Source of the DNA: Torymus aiolomorphi
Lineage: Eukaryota; Arthropoda; Insecta; Hymenoptera; Torymidae
Direction of reading: 5' to 3'
Length of the DNA: 64,000 bases
NCBI GenBank assembly: GCA_036365515.1
Contig: CM070873.1
Coordinates: 23,606,257-23,670,256 of the forward strand
Under the pieces are notes generated by a model. It did not search any database. It was not told the DNA's origin and saw only the letters and a list, made by a program, of their open reading frames with translations. This document shows positions 35,797 through 45,017 of the stretch, piece after piece (the stretch's first letter is position 1; each line of letters starts with the position of its first letter). The translations under genes were made by a program, and so were the position numbers.

Positions 35797-36499
35797 ATCG
35801 AACGCCACTACTTTTTTCTTAAGTGACTCCATGTCATCAATCATACAACAATTTTGGGTAGATTTTCCGAGACCGTGCTTCATTAACTTTTTGAATCTTT
35901 TTTAATTTATTTATTTTTTTTTATTTGTTGCGTACCTTTCACATACAAATTCTTCGATGGTCTCTTTAGTATCTTCAATTAAAGTAGGATTTGCTAGATC
36001 TGTAAAGGCATTGTACTCTCTGTAAAGGATATATCTCAGTAGATTATAAAATTAAAAAAGGTTTCATTTTTCCTTCTTGTAAAAAGCCGGTGTAAAGTCG
36101 ATACCAGTAAAGGCATAAAAAGCAGGAAATGTAGAGCTAACCAGATTGCCTAGAACTTTACGAATTTCGGTGACATTGATAATCCTACAGTTGTTTCCAC
36201 TTCCAAATTGCAACCAAATGCTCAGAATTTCATCAAATTTGATGATATTAGCTGGAATTATAACAGAAATATCAGTATCGGCGCATCGGACTACAACGTT
36301 CTTTGGTCCTTCCAGTTTACTCAAAAAAAGTGCGAACTTTGTGTCAGGACAATGTCAATTTCTGATACAGCATTCATATTAATGGCAAGATTGCAATTGC
36401 CTGGCACAATAATCTTTGGTACAGTTGGTTTTGCGATTATCATAATCTTTTTTCTAAATTGATTAATTAATCGTTCAGAAAGTCTTTTGGCACAGAAAA

Positions 36500-39400
36500 T
36501 ATTCAAAAGAAAATTCTTAAAATGGTCAATGACAATTGAAATCTAGCAAAACTGCGATACATCAATTTAATGAATATAGATAGTTTATTTTAATTTAATA
36601 TAAAGTTGAAAGGAAATATTATTCCTAGTTAATGACAACAATAAAGTATTTAGTTTTCTCCGAAGCGTAATAAAAAAGTAATTATCTACTTTTGTTATTA
36701 TTAATAATAAGGTAACTCGAGGTAATTCGGTCACACATGCACATTTACTCGGTCCACTTTATCGGAAAGCTTAATTAGACATATAAGTAGCTAAAAATGT
36801 GAAAATTATGGCTTATAAACGATTTCAAAATTTTTCCTTCATTTTTGAATTGTAAGAAATCTTTTTTTCTAGTAGCAGATATTAGATTGTATTTTTTTCA
36901 ACACGTGCATGAAAAAGGGACTTTTTTTCATGCCTGAAAGTCGTGCAGAAAATTGCGCATTCCGAACCTGATTTAGGAAAAAACGAAAAAATCAATTTTT
37001 TCACAGTTTAGCGGGAAAAAAAAAATTTTTCCCCGCTTGAGCGAAAGAATCCCTTATCCCCGCTATAACGAATCTTTGTGAAATTGTTCTCTTAGTGTCA
37101 CATGTATATATTTTAGGATGATATAAGATAACATCCTAAATATATATAAGTTTAAATGGGAAAATAACAATAGTTATTAACGCTTATACAAATAATTGCA
37201 AAAAATTCCACACAACACTAGTGCGGTATTTACGGGATAAAACTGTTCTTCTGTGTTTTTATTCGAAAGAGTGAAATGCGCTATTAGTAACATGCACATA
37301 ACTGTACATGCCCGGGTTTCAATTTAAAAAAGTGCGTCTCAAGTGTTAGTTTAACATATTTTAATTCGTCCGTTAAATCGGTTTCGGAGATCTATAAGCA
37401 AAAATGTTCGTTAGCAATGCGTTTATAAAAAATCCATTTGGAGCAGTTTTTGACAGTTTTTGCAAATCCTGCTTTACTATATGGTAGTATTAAAAAAAAT
37501 TACTTAATAGTAAATTTTATATCTTTACAGTTTGTGGTAGCTTTTCGAGATAGTATGGTAATTTATACAAAACTTTTTTTTCTCAGTGCAGAGAACGGAA
37601 TTTATGTTTCAAAATAATATTATTCAAGAGTATGAATCAACAAAAGTAAAAGGTAGCGTTTTGGACACCTCAGTTACATAAAAAAACAAATCGGAATTTA
37701 CAAACTATAACTGTTTTACAAAATACCCAATAAGATTAAATGTCTTTACTACGGGGTTTAAAATCCTAGTGCCAGAAGGTCGGGGATTAGCGTCGGCCTC
37801 AGAGGGTCGATCGGCGGCTCCGAACACAGTACTCCATAATCATCTAAATGACAGCAATAAATAAGTGTTCCCTTTATCTTTTTTCTAGGAAAAGAAATCC
37901 TTATTGCAGAGATTTTGCTCAGTCAGCTTGTCCACTTGGTATTCACAAATCGCTTCAATATACGAGCTTTAGATTTTAGAATGTGACTATGTATTTTGTC
38001 CGTCAAATTTAAAACTTCTGTCCCCACGGTGCATGATGCATTGTGAACGAAAGGGAAAACAAACATTCTTCTTTCCATTTTACCTAATTGATGTCAACAG
38101 CTTATAAATGTTTTTTGAGCTTTTGAACCTTTCTAGTTGACTAAATTAATGTATTGGTAAGAAAATGTGGGGGATTTCAATACAATATTTCATCATTTAC
38201 ACTATTATATTTAAGTTTATTAAAAAAAATAGAAAGAAATTTTCAAATTACCCATCCCACCCCTAATATACATTACTAATGTACGTACGAAAAATCAATT
38301 TGCATTTACTATTGAATTATTGTAAGGCATGACGAAAATTATCGTATTTTATTTTTTTTTTCTCTCTATGGGGAAGAGCGCTTGATCTAATGGACATGGT
38401 TTGGTAGGTATCAATTATCTCTATCACCGTGTAAGATTTTAGCCAAAAAATGAATGTGGTACTTGAGAAAAATGAATTTTTAAAAAAGGGGTTATTAGTA
38501 AAAGCTGCACATCTTCTATATAAATATTTTGTAAGAGTAAATGAGGGCTCGAAATTGATAAGCAGTGTGCACACTCTTTGGAAAGCGAATTTTAATGGGG
38601 CTTTGAAATTCGATTTCTGGTATCTAAAAATGAAGTCCAGTACTCACAATTCTGACAAATGGGCCCTCTTTGTTGAAATACGGGAAATCTAATCTCAAAT
38701 ATACTCTACTTCGTTAAAAACGGATGGCTCTTCTATTGAATGAATATTGTATATTTCATAAAGTTTTTCAGAGGGCTTAAAATTAGAATTTATAATATTG
38801 TAACATTGAATTTTCGTTACTCAACTTTGAACTTTCATATCTTTGCAAGCAAAAATATTCTTTAATTTTGAAAAAAGCAAATAAAAGCTCGTTTTCAATA
38901 CTTTCATTTTCAATTTTTACAAATACATGTATGATTTGTGTAAGCTGAATGATAAACGTTTGTAAGAGAGCATTTTTTACAAAATTTACTTAAAATAAAG
39001 CTAAAATTATAGATTAAACATGTCCCAAAGTTTGAGACACTCTTCTTGTGAGTAGCTTAAAACCTCATGGAACAGCAGCAGTGTAAAAATAACCTTGAAC
39101 AAATTTTTTAAGTCAGGATTCTCTGAAGAAATTTTAAATTGTACATGACAGGAGCAATTTTAGTGCAATCGAAACAGAAAAATATATGTTAAATCATTTT
39201 ACGAGAAGAATAATATTACTTCAAAGCCATTTTGGCTTTCACATGCATACTGTGGCTGTTCGATTTGAGATGAATTTCGCCTTAGATTAGAATCTTTCTT
39301 GTTAAATCATGCTGTGAAGCAGCTGGCAGCGTTTTTCAGGACTAAGAAATATTACACTTTCTTAGAACGATTCGGATTTATTGCGAGTACTAAAACTCAT

Positions 39401-39790
39401 AAACCCGTCCAATATTTCGCTAGACAATTCAAAACACAGTAGGGGTGATTAATTTTAGGTCTATTCCTATCTAAGCGTAGTAGTCATAAACTTAGGGTCG
39501 TATTATATGATTATATCTGAAACGAGCGTCGGGCACCCATAAACACTTTTCCATAACATGAAGTGTAGATGTGTCACTGTTAAGTATTTCTCATTCTTTT
39601 TGAAAGGAGTCAGAAGGGGCGAGTATCAGAACCATGGAAGCCCGTATACGTCGCGTTCTATATAGAGAAAAGAAGAGTTTTATTTATATGACAGAGAAAA
39701 AGAATAGAAGATATTGACGATGCCTGTACGATGTCTGTCATAGAAGCAGTTATATTCAAATTAGGGGAAAACTTTTTAATAATGATAGAA
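36500..39790. other. AT-rich intergenic DNA
   Basis: No gene recognised. At about 37690-37866 a frame without ATG stays open for some 58 codons (including KILVPEGRGLASASEGRSAA) and may be a coding remnant. Confidence 0.5.
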
Positions 39791-39794
39791 TAAA

Positions 39795-41218
39795 CACTAG
39801 TAGCACAAAACGTTTTAAAATGTTATATAAACGTGCAAAATGTCCACTTTTAAAGTTTTTTCGACGTATTAAATGCGACGTTTAAAAATTGTCTATAAAA
39901 TGTTTTAAAAATGTTAAAAAACATTTATTTGATGTAGGCATCCTTGATGCCTAGAGCACCCAAAACGTTTTAAATACGTTTTCAGTACCATAACGATTTA
40001 AATAAGATTTAAAAACGTTATGGCACAATAAATTATCACTGTTTAGAATAAATATTTGACATTTTACAAACGTTTCAAAAACGCTTTTTGAAAACTGTTA
40101 CAAAGTGTCTCAAAGCACGTTAAAAAATGAGTTTTTCCGTTTATTAAGCCATTTTGAATAAAAAAAAAAAGTTCAGATAATCTCTTTAAATTTTAGCTAA
40201 ATTTTGTACTACATAAGTGTAATATGTGGTTAAAATTTGAAGTTGATAAAGAAAATATTTGTTTAGAAATAAATTAAAGAAGTATAAACCATATTTCCAT
40301 TGTTCACAAATGATAGATTAAAGATAATTTTAATTTAAAAAAGAAATGTAGATAATTTCAATACATTTCAATATAAATTTATGATGTTAAGTAATGATAG
40401 CTGTCGTTACATTTATAGACCTTGCACAAGCCTTTGACACAGTTAACCATAAGCTATTAATCGAAAAACTTGAAAGATATGGGATAAGGGACAAAACTTT
40501 TGAATTATTATCTAGCTATCTTTCTAAAAGAAAACAAATAGTTACGATACTAGACCAAAAAAGTACTAAAAAGGAAATGGAAACGAGAGTTTCACAAGGA
40601 ACTGTACTAGGACCGTTATTTTTTATATTATATGTTAATAATCTATTGTCAGATATATAAAGAAACACTTATGAAAAAATGAATAAATTTTTAGAGCATA
40701 TAGCAAACTGATGAGCCATAAACAACCTATCCTCAATGTTCACGAGAATCTTGTAATGTATAATAATAATAAAATTATACAGTCCCATCTAAATAAGTCT
40801 ATTGAATTTCTTCCTTCCGACGGATTTTAGTACCAAGTCTTAAAACATGTTTTTAAACATTTTTTGTCTCAAAAATTTTTTTCACCATTACAAAGTTTCC
40901 TCTTTGAGGAAGCAAAAGAAGTTGAAAATAAGAGTATTAAACCGATCTTTTGACTTTGAACCAAACATTTTTACTCAGGTATTGTCGTGCGCTACCTATC
41001 CATGATAGGTATTTGTATTACGAAATATCTGTTTTGAATAATCTTACCACGTTTGAAAAAATTCTAAAAACGTAAGAATTTATTTCAAACAAACCGAAAT
41101 TTTTTTTTAAAACGTATTTAAAATATTCCACAAACGTATTTAATACGTCGAAAAAGCTTTAAATGCGGACATTTAGTACGTTTATATAACATTTTTAAAA
41201 CGTTTTGTGCTATTAGGG
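39795..41218. mobile_element. 1.4-kb TIR element holding a reverse transcriptase fragment
   Basis: The left end TAGTAGCACAAAACGTTTTA and the right end (its complement, with TAATAGCAC) form inverted repeats of about 40 bp, with matching GTTATATAAACGT inside. Further AAACGTTTTAAA-type motifs fill both subterminal regions. The only coding trace is the RT fragment at 40394-40660, which belongs to another transposon class. No clear target duplication is visible. Confidence 0.6.
40394..40660 (+). pseudogene. Non-LTR retrotransposon reverse transcriptase fragment
   Basis: The translation contains FIDLAQAFDTVNHKLLIEKL, YGIRDKTFELLSSYLSKRKQ and VSQGTVLGPLFFILYVNNL, which are RT fingers/palm motifs of the LINE type (usual forms DLxxAFDTVxH and GVPQGSVLGPLLF). 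The stretch stops at TAA before the catalytic YxDD box, and there is no endonuclease, so it is a dead fragment of 88 codons. Confidence 0.85.
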
Positions 41219-41352
41219 AAGTATGACGAGCTTGCAAATTCATAACAAGACAAAGTTTATTCGACTTTTGTATTTTTACAGTAAAATCAATCACGCAATA
41301 CTACTGGTATAAAATCTAAAAAATTAAAACGATTCGTACTCTGACCGGTAGA

Positions 41353-41577
41353 ATGGGTCTGAAGTTTGCATCGTTAGAATGCAACGAAATAATTTTTTAC
41401 GATTGATTAAAGTTATTAAACAATGGAAATTTTATCTAAACCTTTGTTTTAAAGTTAATTTATACTATAAAACACTAAATCTACACGCAAAATTAATATT
41501 ATTTAATATAAACATGAAGCAAAATGAATTATTTTTTTTATTTCGTTGGACTCCAACGTTGCAAACTTCAGACCCAT
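41353..41577. mobile_element. ATGGGTCTGAAG MITE, 225 bp
   Basis: Perfect ends, flanked by CCGGTAGA on both sides. Confidence 0.9.
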
Positions 41578-42048
41578 CCGGTAGAAGTCTTCACTACATA
41601 TTTTTAGCTTCATTAATGAGGCGACAGTAGATGTAAATCAACTGAGTATCAGAGTTGAAAAATTGAAGGCGACTCTTCCGAATACGAAAAGTTGTTATTA
41701 ATTAACAAATCAGATGAAAAGCGAATTGCGTTATGTAATTGTCCCGGTTCTAACAAACGGGAATAATGTAACAAACTCACTTTCCCTCGCAAAATATGAA
41801 TGCATCCATTGCTTCGCAAAATAAATAAAAATTATTGAACAACAAATCGATTCATAGCTTCTTTAAACTATTTTAAAATACTACATTTTAATATATATTC
41901 TAGAGACAATATATGTGCCATTCTTTCTGACAAGCATTTCTGTACGGTCCCCCGCCAGGTACTTATAGTAGTATTGACAATCAGTTCCAAATAATCTCTT
42001 GGCCAGCGTCATGGGTTAACGACCAGCAATAAATTTACACCTATACAT

Positions 42049-42153
42049 ACACTGCTAGAAAACTTCCATATTTATAGATATCTCGTGTTTACATTTTCCG
42101 TTTCCAAATGTATTTATTGTATACCTATATATATGGAAGTTTTATGACTGTGT
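42049..42153. repeat. Small inverted-repeat unit
   Basis: AAAACTTCCATAT and its complement lie about 75 bp apart, with outer CACTG/CTGTG-like ends. A short MITE is possible. It lies about 190 bp upstream of the orphan gene TATA box. Confidence 0.45.
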
Positions 42154-42345
42154 AATTACACACTGTGCGGTGCCAAATGCCTGTATAGCAAACCCGAATG
42201 TAGGACCGCCCAGGTATGTACTGTCGGGCTACCTCGTAATGAGCGGGCTAAGCCGGGAAGCCCGGCGAACCTTTTTGCACCCTCGCTATTGGTTGGGTTC
42301 TCTCTCTGTGGAGGGGATGCCGGCCGTTCAGCTGTCGACGTCGGA

Positions 42346-42353
42346 TATAAATA
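42346..42353 (+). promoter_or_regulatory. TATA box of the orphan gene
   Basis: TATAAATA lies about 35 bp before TCATTTCAGT (42378-42387), an arthropod initiator-like start region. An ATTGG (CCAAT complement) lies at about 42289. The ATG follows at 42443. Confidence 0.6.
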
Positions 42354-42442
42354 CGACCGGCTGCCCTGCCTGAACTATCATTTCAGTTCAGTTCCAAACT
42401 CTTTTCAGCTTCAAACTCGAAGTAACATCATTAGAATTGAAA

Positions 42443-42769
42443 ATGTCACGCGATAGAAGCGCGCTCATCGAGATCCAGTGCGTCAGTACTGATTTTAATA
42501 ACAGGGACAACAGCGACGGTTATAGCGATAACCACAGCAACTCCGATACTTGCAGTAATTCCGATACCTACAGCAACTCCGAGACATACAGCAACGCCGG
42601 CAGCGGTAGCCACAGCTACGGCAACGAACATAGCTACCGCAGTAGTTATAGTAGCAGCTACAGCCATCACCAACGTGGCGGTGGACCGATTAGGCGGGGT
42701 CCTAAATTGTTTAATTATAGAGGTCGCCAAAGATTCGGCAACATGACGTACGTACGAAAACAAAATGAG
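42443..42769 (+). CDS. Orphan Ser/Asn/Tyr-rich basic protein, exon 1
   Basis: The first 109 codons start at ATG 42443 and end at a consensus gtaagt. The N-terminus MSRDRSALIEIQCVSTDFNN has no signal peptide. Residues about 24-70 are Ser/Asn/Tyr/Asp-rich with repeated S-N-S-(D/E)-T-Y. Residues about 75-100 are Gly/Arg-rich (RGGGPIRRGP, YRGRQR). I do not recognise the family. An RNA- or nucleic-acid-binding role is a guess from the Arg/Gly region. Confidence 0.65.
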
Positions 42770-42856
42770 GTAAGTTTCCAGAGTAAACACTTAAGAATAG
42801 AACAATAAACAACCATTTAAAAATTAAGTTGTAATTAATCATATTATGTTTTTCAG

Positions 42857-43066
42857 GAGAACAATGTGGCTACTACCAATCGCTTCCGCATTGATAACCG
42901 GAAGCTCAATAAGGATAAGCTTGCGGCGGCATGTAGCGCCAAATTTACTGCCGAGTCCCGTGTGGCTGTTGTTCACCAGTTTGCGCAGCTCGAAGCCACG
43001 CTAATCAATAATCATGCAATGCGGAAGAGCTTGACCGGGTGCGAAAAATCGCCGGCTGCAAAATAA
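42857..43066 (+). CDS. Orphan Ser/Asn/Tyr-rich basic protein, exon 2
   Basis: The acceptor gtttttcag opens 69 codons and a TAA stop, in phase with exon 1, for a total of 178 residues. The sequence FRIDNRKLNKDKLAAACSAK, then SRVAVVHQFAQLEATLINNH and a Lys-rich end, looks helical. The 87-bp intron is AT-rich while both exons are GC-balanced, which supports a real spliced gene. The stop is only 7 bases before a copia-like LTR that supplies the first AATAAA. Confidence 0.65.
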   Translation, partial: ENNVATTNRFRIDNRKLNKDKLAAACSAKFTAESRVAVVHQFAQLEATLINNHAMRKSLTGCEKSPAAK

Positions 43067-43073
43067 TTATTAT

Positions 43074-43387
43074 TGTTGACAATGCGATACATTTATATTG
43101 TATGAATATAACGAATATTTGTCGCCGCGTCTGCCGAGTATGAGAGTAGATGCACACACGTACATCTCCCTAGTTGTGCGTGAGTACTATATGATGTGAG
43201 CCTAAGCGGCAGTGAGTGAAGCGTTGCTCTCTCTACCGCTGTATACCGAAGAGTGAGCACCGCGCGCGTAGCGCATTGAAGCGCTGTATATGGTCATTAT
43301 ACTAAGTTCAATAAACCAGTCATTCTATTACTTAAATTGTCTCTCCACTTTTATTACAACAAGCAATACCGATCCACATCCCAACAT
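43074..43387 (+). mobile_element. Copia-like LTR
   Basis: About 314 bp bounded by TGTTG and CAACA, with AATAAA at 43310-43315 about 75 bp before the end, followed at once by a primer-site-like TGGTAGAAGAGATCC. No second LTR is visible in the window, so this is a lone or partial element. Confidence 0.55.
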
Positions 43388-43402
43388 GGTAGAAGAGATC
43401 CG
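43388..43402 (+). other. Candidate tRNA primer-binding site
   Basis: TGGTAGAAGAGATCC abuts the LTR end. It resembles TGGTATCAGAGC-type primer sites of copia elements; assignment is by position and similarity from memory. Confidence 0.4.
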
Positions 43403-43968
43403 TGGTTAATAAGTTAAAATCATTGTCTTTCGTGGTTAATAAGTTAAAATCATGCTCTTTTCTGGTCGTAGCTGCGTTAGCTAATAAACCATGGACGAGC
43501 TGTGGACAGGAGTGTAATATAAAATTCACTGTTAATCGCTGAGATTTAAGTTTGACTAATTTTTGGTTTAGGATTTGGTTATCGTAAGGACCAACGGTGA
43601 GTAGCACGAACGTCTCGTAAAGATCGTTTGGCCGCACGTACCCCCGTATGGACTAGGAATAAGGGCACGATTTTCCTTGGATACCTGGAGTTTGAGATTC
43701 TAATAACTTTTCCCGGTCTCAAGTTATTCTCAGATTCGCCCTTCCCTATCAAGAGCAGAGCTCGTGTGTGAATTTAATTTTTATTTATGTAACTTATCCC
43801 TCTTGGGATTGATATATATTTTTCTTTTTAATAAATAAATTTTTATCTTAGTAAAGGATAATTTCTTTAGAATTTTCCTACGATTTTCTTGTTTCTTAAT
43901 TTTTTTTTTCTAATACAAATTGTTTTAGAGCTGTAATCTGAAATTTCTTATAAATTAAAATATTCCTT
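43403..43968. other. Leader-like sequence after the LTR
   Basis: A 34-bp direct duplication (TGGTTAATAAGTTAAAATCA, twice from about 43402) is the only repeat seen. No coding sequence is recognised. Confidence 0.5.
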
Positions 43969-44755
43969 GTAAACACAACCAGTGAGGCTTACCCGTAAGG
44001 TCGTACAACTGCCGTTATGTTTACTTAATTCTTTTCTAAACCAATAGGAGTATGCTTACCCGTAAGGTCGTAACAACTATGGTTTAGAGAAGTAATTTAG
44101 GATATATCTAATTGAAGATTTTATTACTTTCTTATTGTAAACTGGAAAAATCTTATAAATTAAAATATTCCTTGTAAACACAACCAGTGAGGCTTACCCG
44201 TAAGGTCGTACAACTGCCGTTATGTTTACTTAATTCTTTTCTAAACCAATAGGAGTATGCTTACCCGTAAGGTCGTAACAACTATGGTTTAGAGAAGTAA
44301 TTTAGGATATATTTAACTGAAGATTTTATTATTTTCTTTATTGTAATGAGAAAATTTAATATAATTTAATTATATTCTTTGCAAACACAACCAGTGAGGC
44401 TTACCCGTAAGGTCGTACAACTGCCGTTATGTTTGCTTAATCCCTTTCTAAACCAATAGGAGTATGCTTACCCGTAAGGTCGTAACAACTATGGTTTAGA
44501 GAAGAAATACTGAATATAGTTAATTGAAGATTTTATTTACCTTCTTATTTTTGTGTTCTTTATATTTTTTTTCTTTCAATATAAGTTCCTTTGAATCTTG
44601 TAATATGAAATTTATTATAATTAATAATATTCTTTGTAAACACAACCAGTGAGGCTTACCCGTAAGGTCGTACAACTGCCGTTATGTTTACTTAATTCTT
44701 TTCTAAACCAATAGGAGTATGCTTACCCGTAAGGTCGTAACAACTATTGTTTAGA
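43969..44755 (+). repeat. Four tandem units, each with two hairpin modules (CTTACCCGTAAGGTCGTA core)
   Basis: First-type modules lie at 43969-44024, 44174-44229, 44381-44436 and 44636-44691. Second-type modules lie at 44035-44088, 44240-44293, 44447-44500 and 44702-44755. Both share the core CTTACCCGTAAGGTCGTA. First-type stems are GTAAACA/TGTTTAC plus AACCAGT/ACTG..GTT. Second-type stems are CTAAACC, bulged A, ATAG / CTATGGTTTAG. In the third unit the first stem is GCAAACA/TGTTTGC, a paired double change. Spacers between units are AT-rich and less conserved. Confidence 0.85.
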
Positions 44756-44894
44756 AAAGTAGTTTCGAATATAATTAATTTGATAATTTTGGAATTAGTA
44801 TGTTAAAATTTTTTAGAAGTTTTGGAAAAAATGAATTTCGAAAATTTGATTTTGGAAAAAAAATTTGAATATTTTATTTGAGAGTTTGAATTTG

Positions 44895-45017
44895 TGTACA
44901 GAGTCTTTAAGCTTGTGAGGCTTGTGTCGATCTGCTGTACAGTCAGCAAAGCTTGTGAGGCTTATGTTGATCTGACTTGGTCAGTTCAGTAAAGCTTGTG
45001 AGGCTTGTGGTGAACTG
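44895..45017 (+). repeat. Three 40-bp hairpin modules with AAGCTTGTGAGGCTT core
   Basis: Modules at 44895-44941, 44941-44977 and 44982-45017 share AAGCTTGTGAGGCTT, but have different outer stems: TGTACAG/CTGTACA, AGTCAG/CTGACT and CAGTTCA/TGAACTG. GTGAGGCTT is also present in the first-type modules just upstream. Confidence 0.8.

Larger units (their letters stand above)
34016..36360 (-). pseudogene. Decayed nuclease-like gene from a repeated family, minus strand
   Basis: The core at 36064-36360 reads DTKFALFLSKLEGPKN, VVVRCADTDIS, IWLQFGSGNNCRIINV and PAFYAFTGIDFTPAFYKKEK. From memory these are blocks of a multicopy, often uncharacterised invertebrate protein family with a PIN/FEN-like nuclease fold; its usual FTGCD Cys is Ile here. 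A stop precedes DTKF by a few codons, and a frameshift follows FYKKEK, after which MKPF resumes in another frame. At 34016-34160 an acidic minus-strand tail (SDNNDDDDK, then a stop and VDIDNDETFDVIESDEST) follows an acceptor-like ttctacag. A minus-strand AATAAA lies at 33983-33988. MITEs at 34364-34776 and 35524-35796 interrupt the span. Linking the core and the tail is an inference. Confidence 0.5.

Noticed and set aside
43969..44088. Hammerhead ribozyme or tRNA identity for the hairpin modules
   Set aside because: No CTGATGA/GAAA core and no tRNA arms; the 7-bp outer stem alone is not enough.
44740..44742. Similarity of GTCGTAACAA in the modules to the 3' end of small-subunit rRNA
   Set aside because: The match is about ten bases and flanks differ completely; treated as coincidence.
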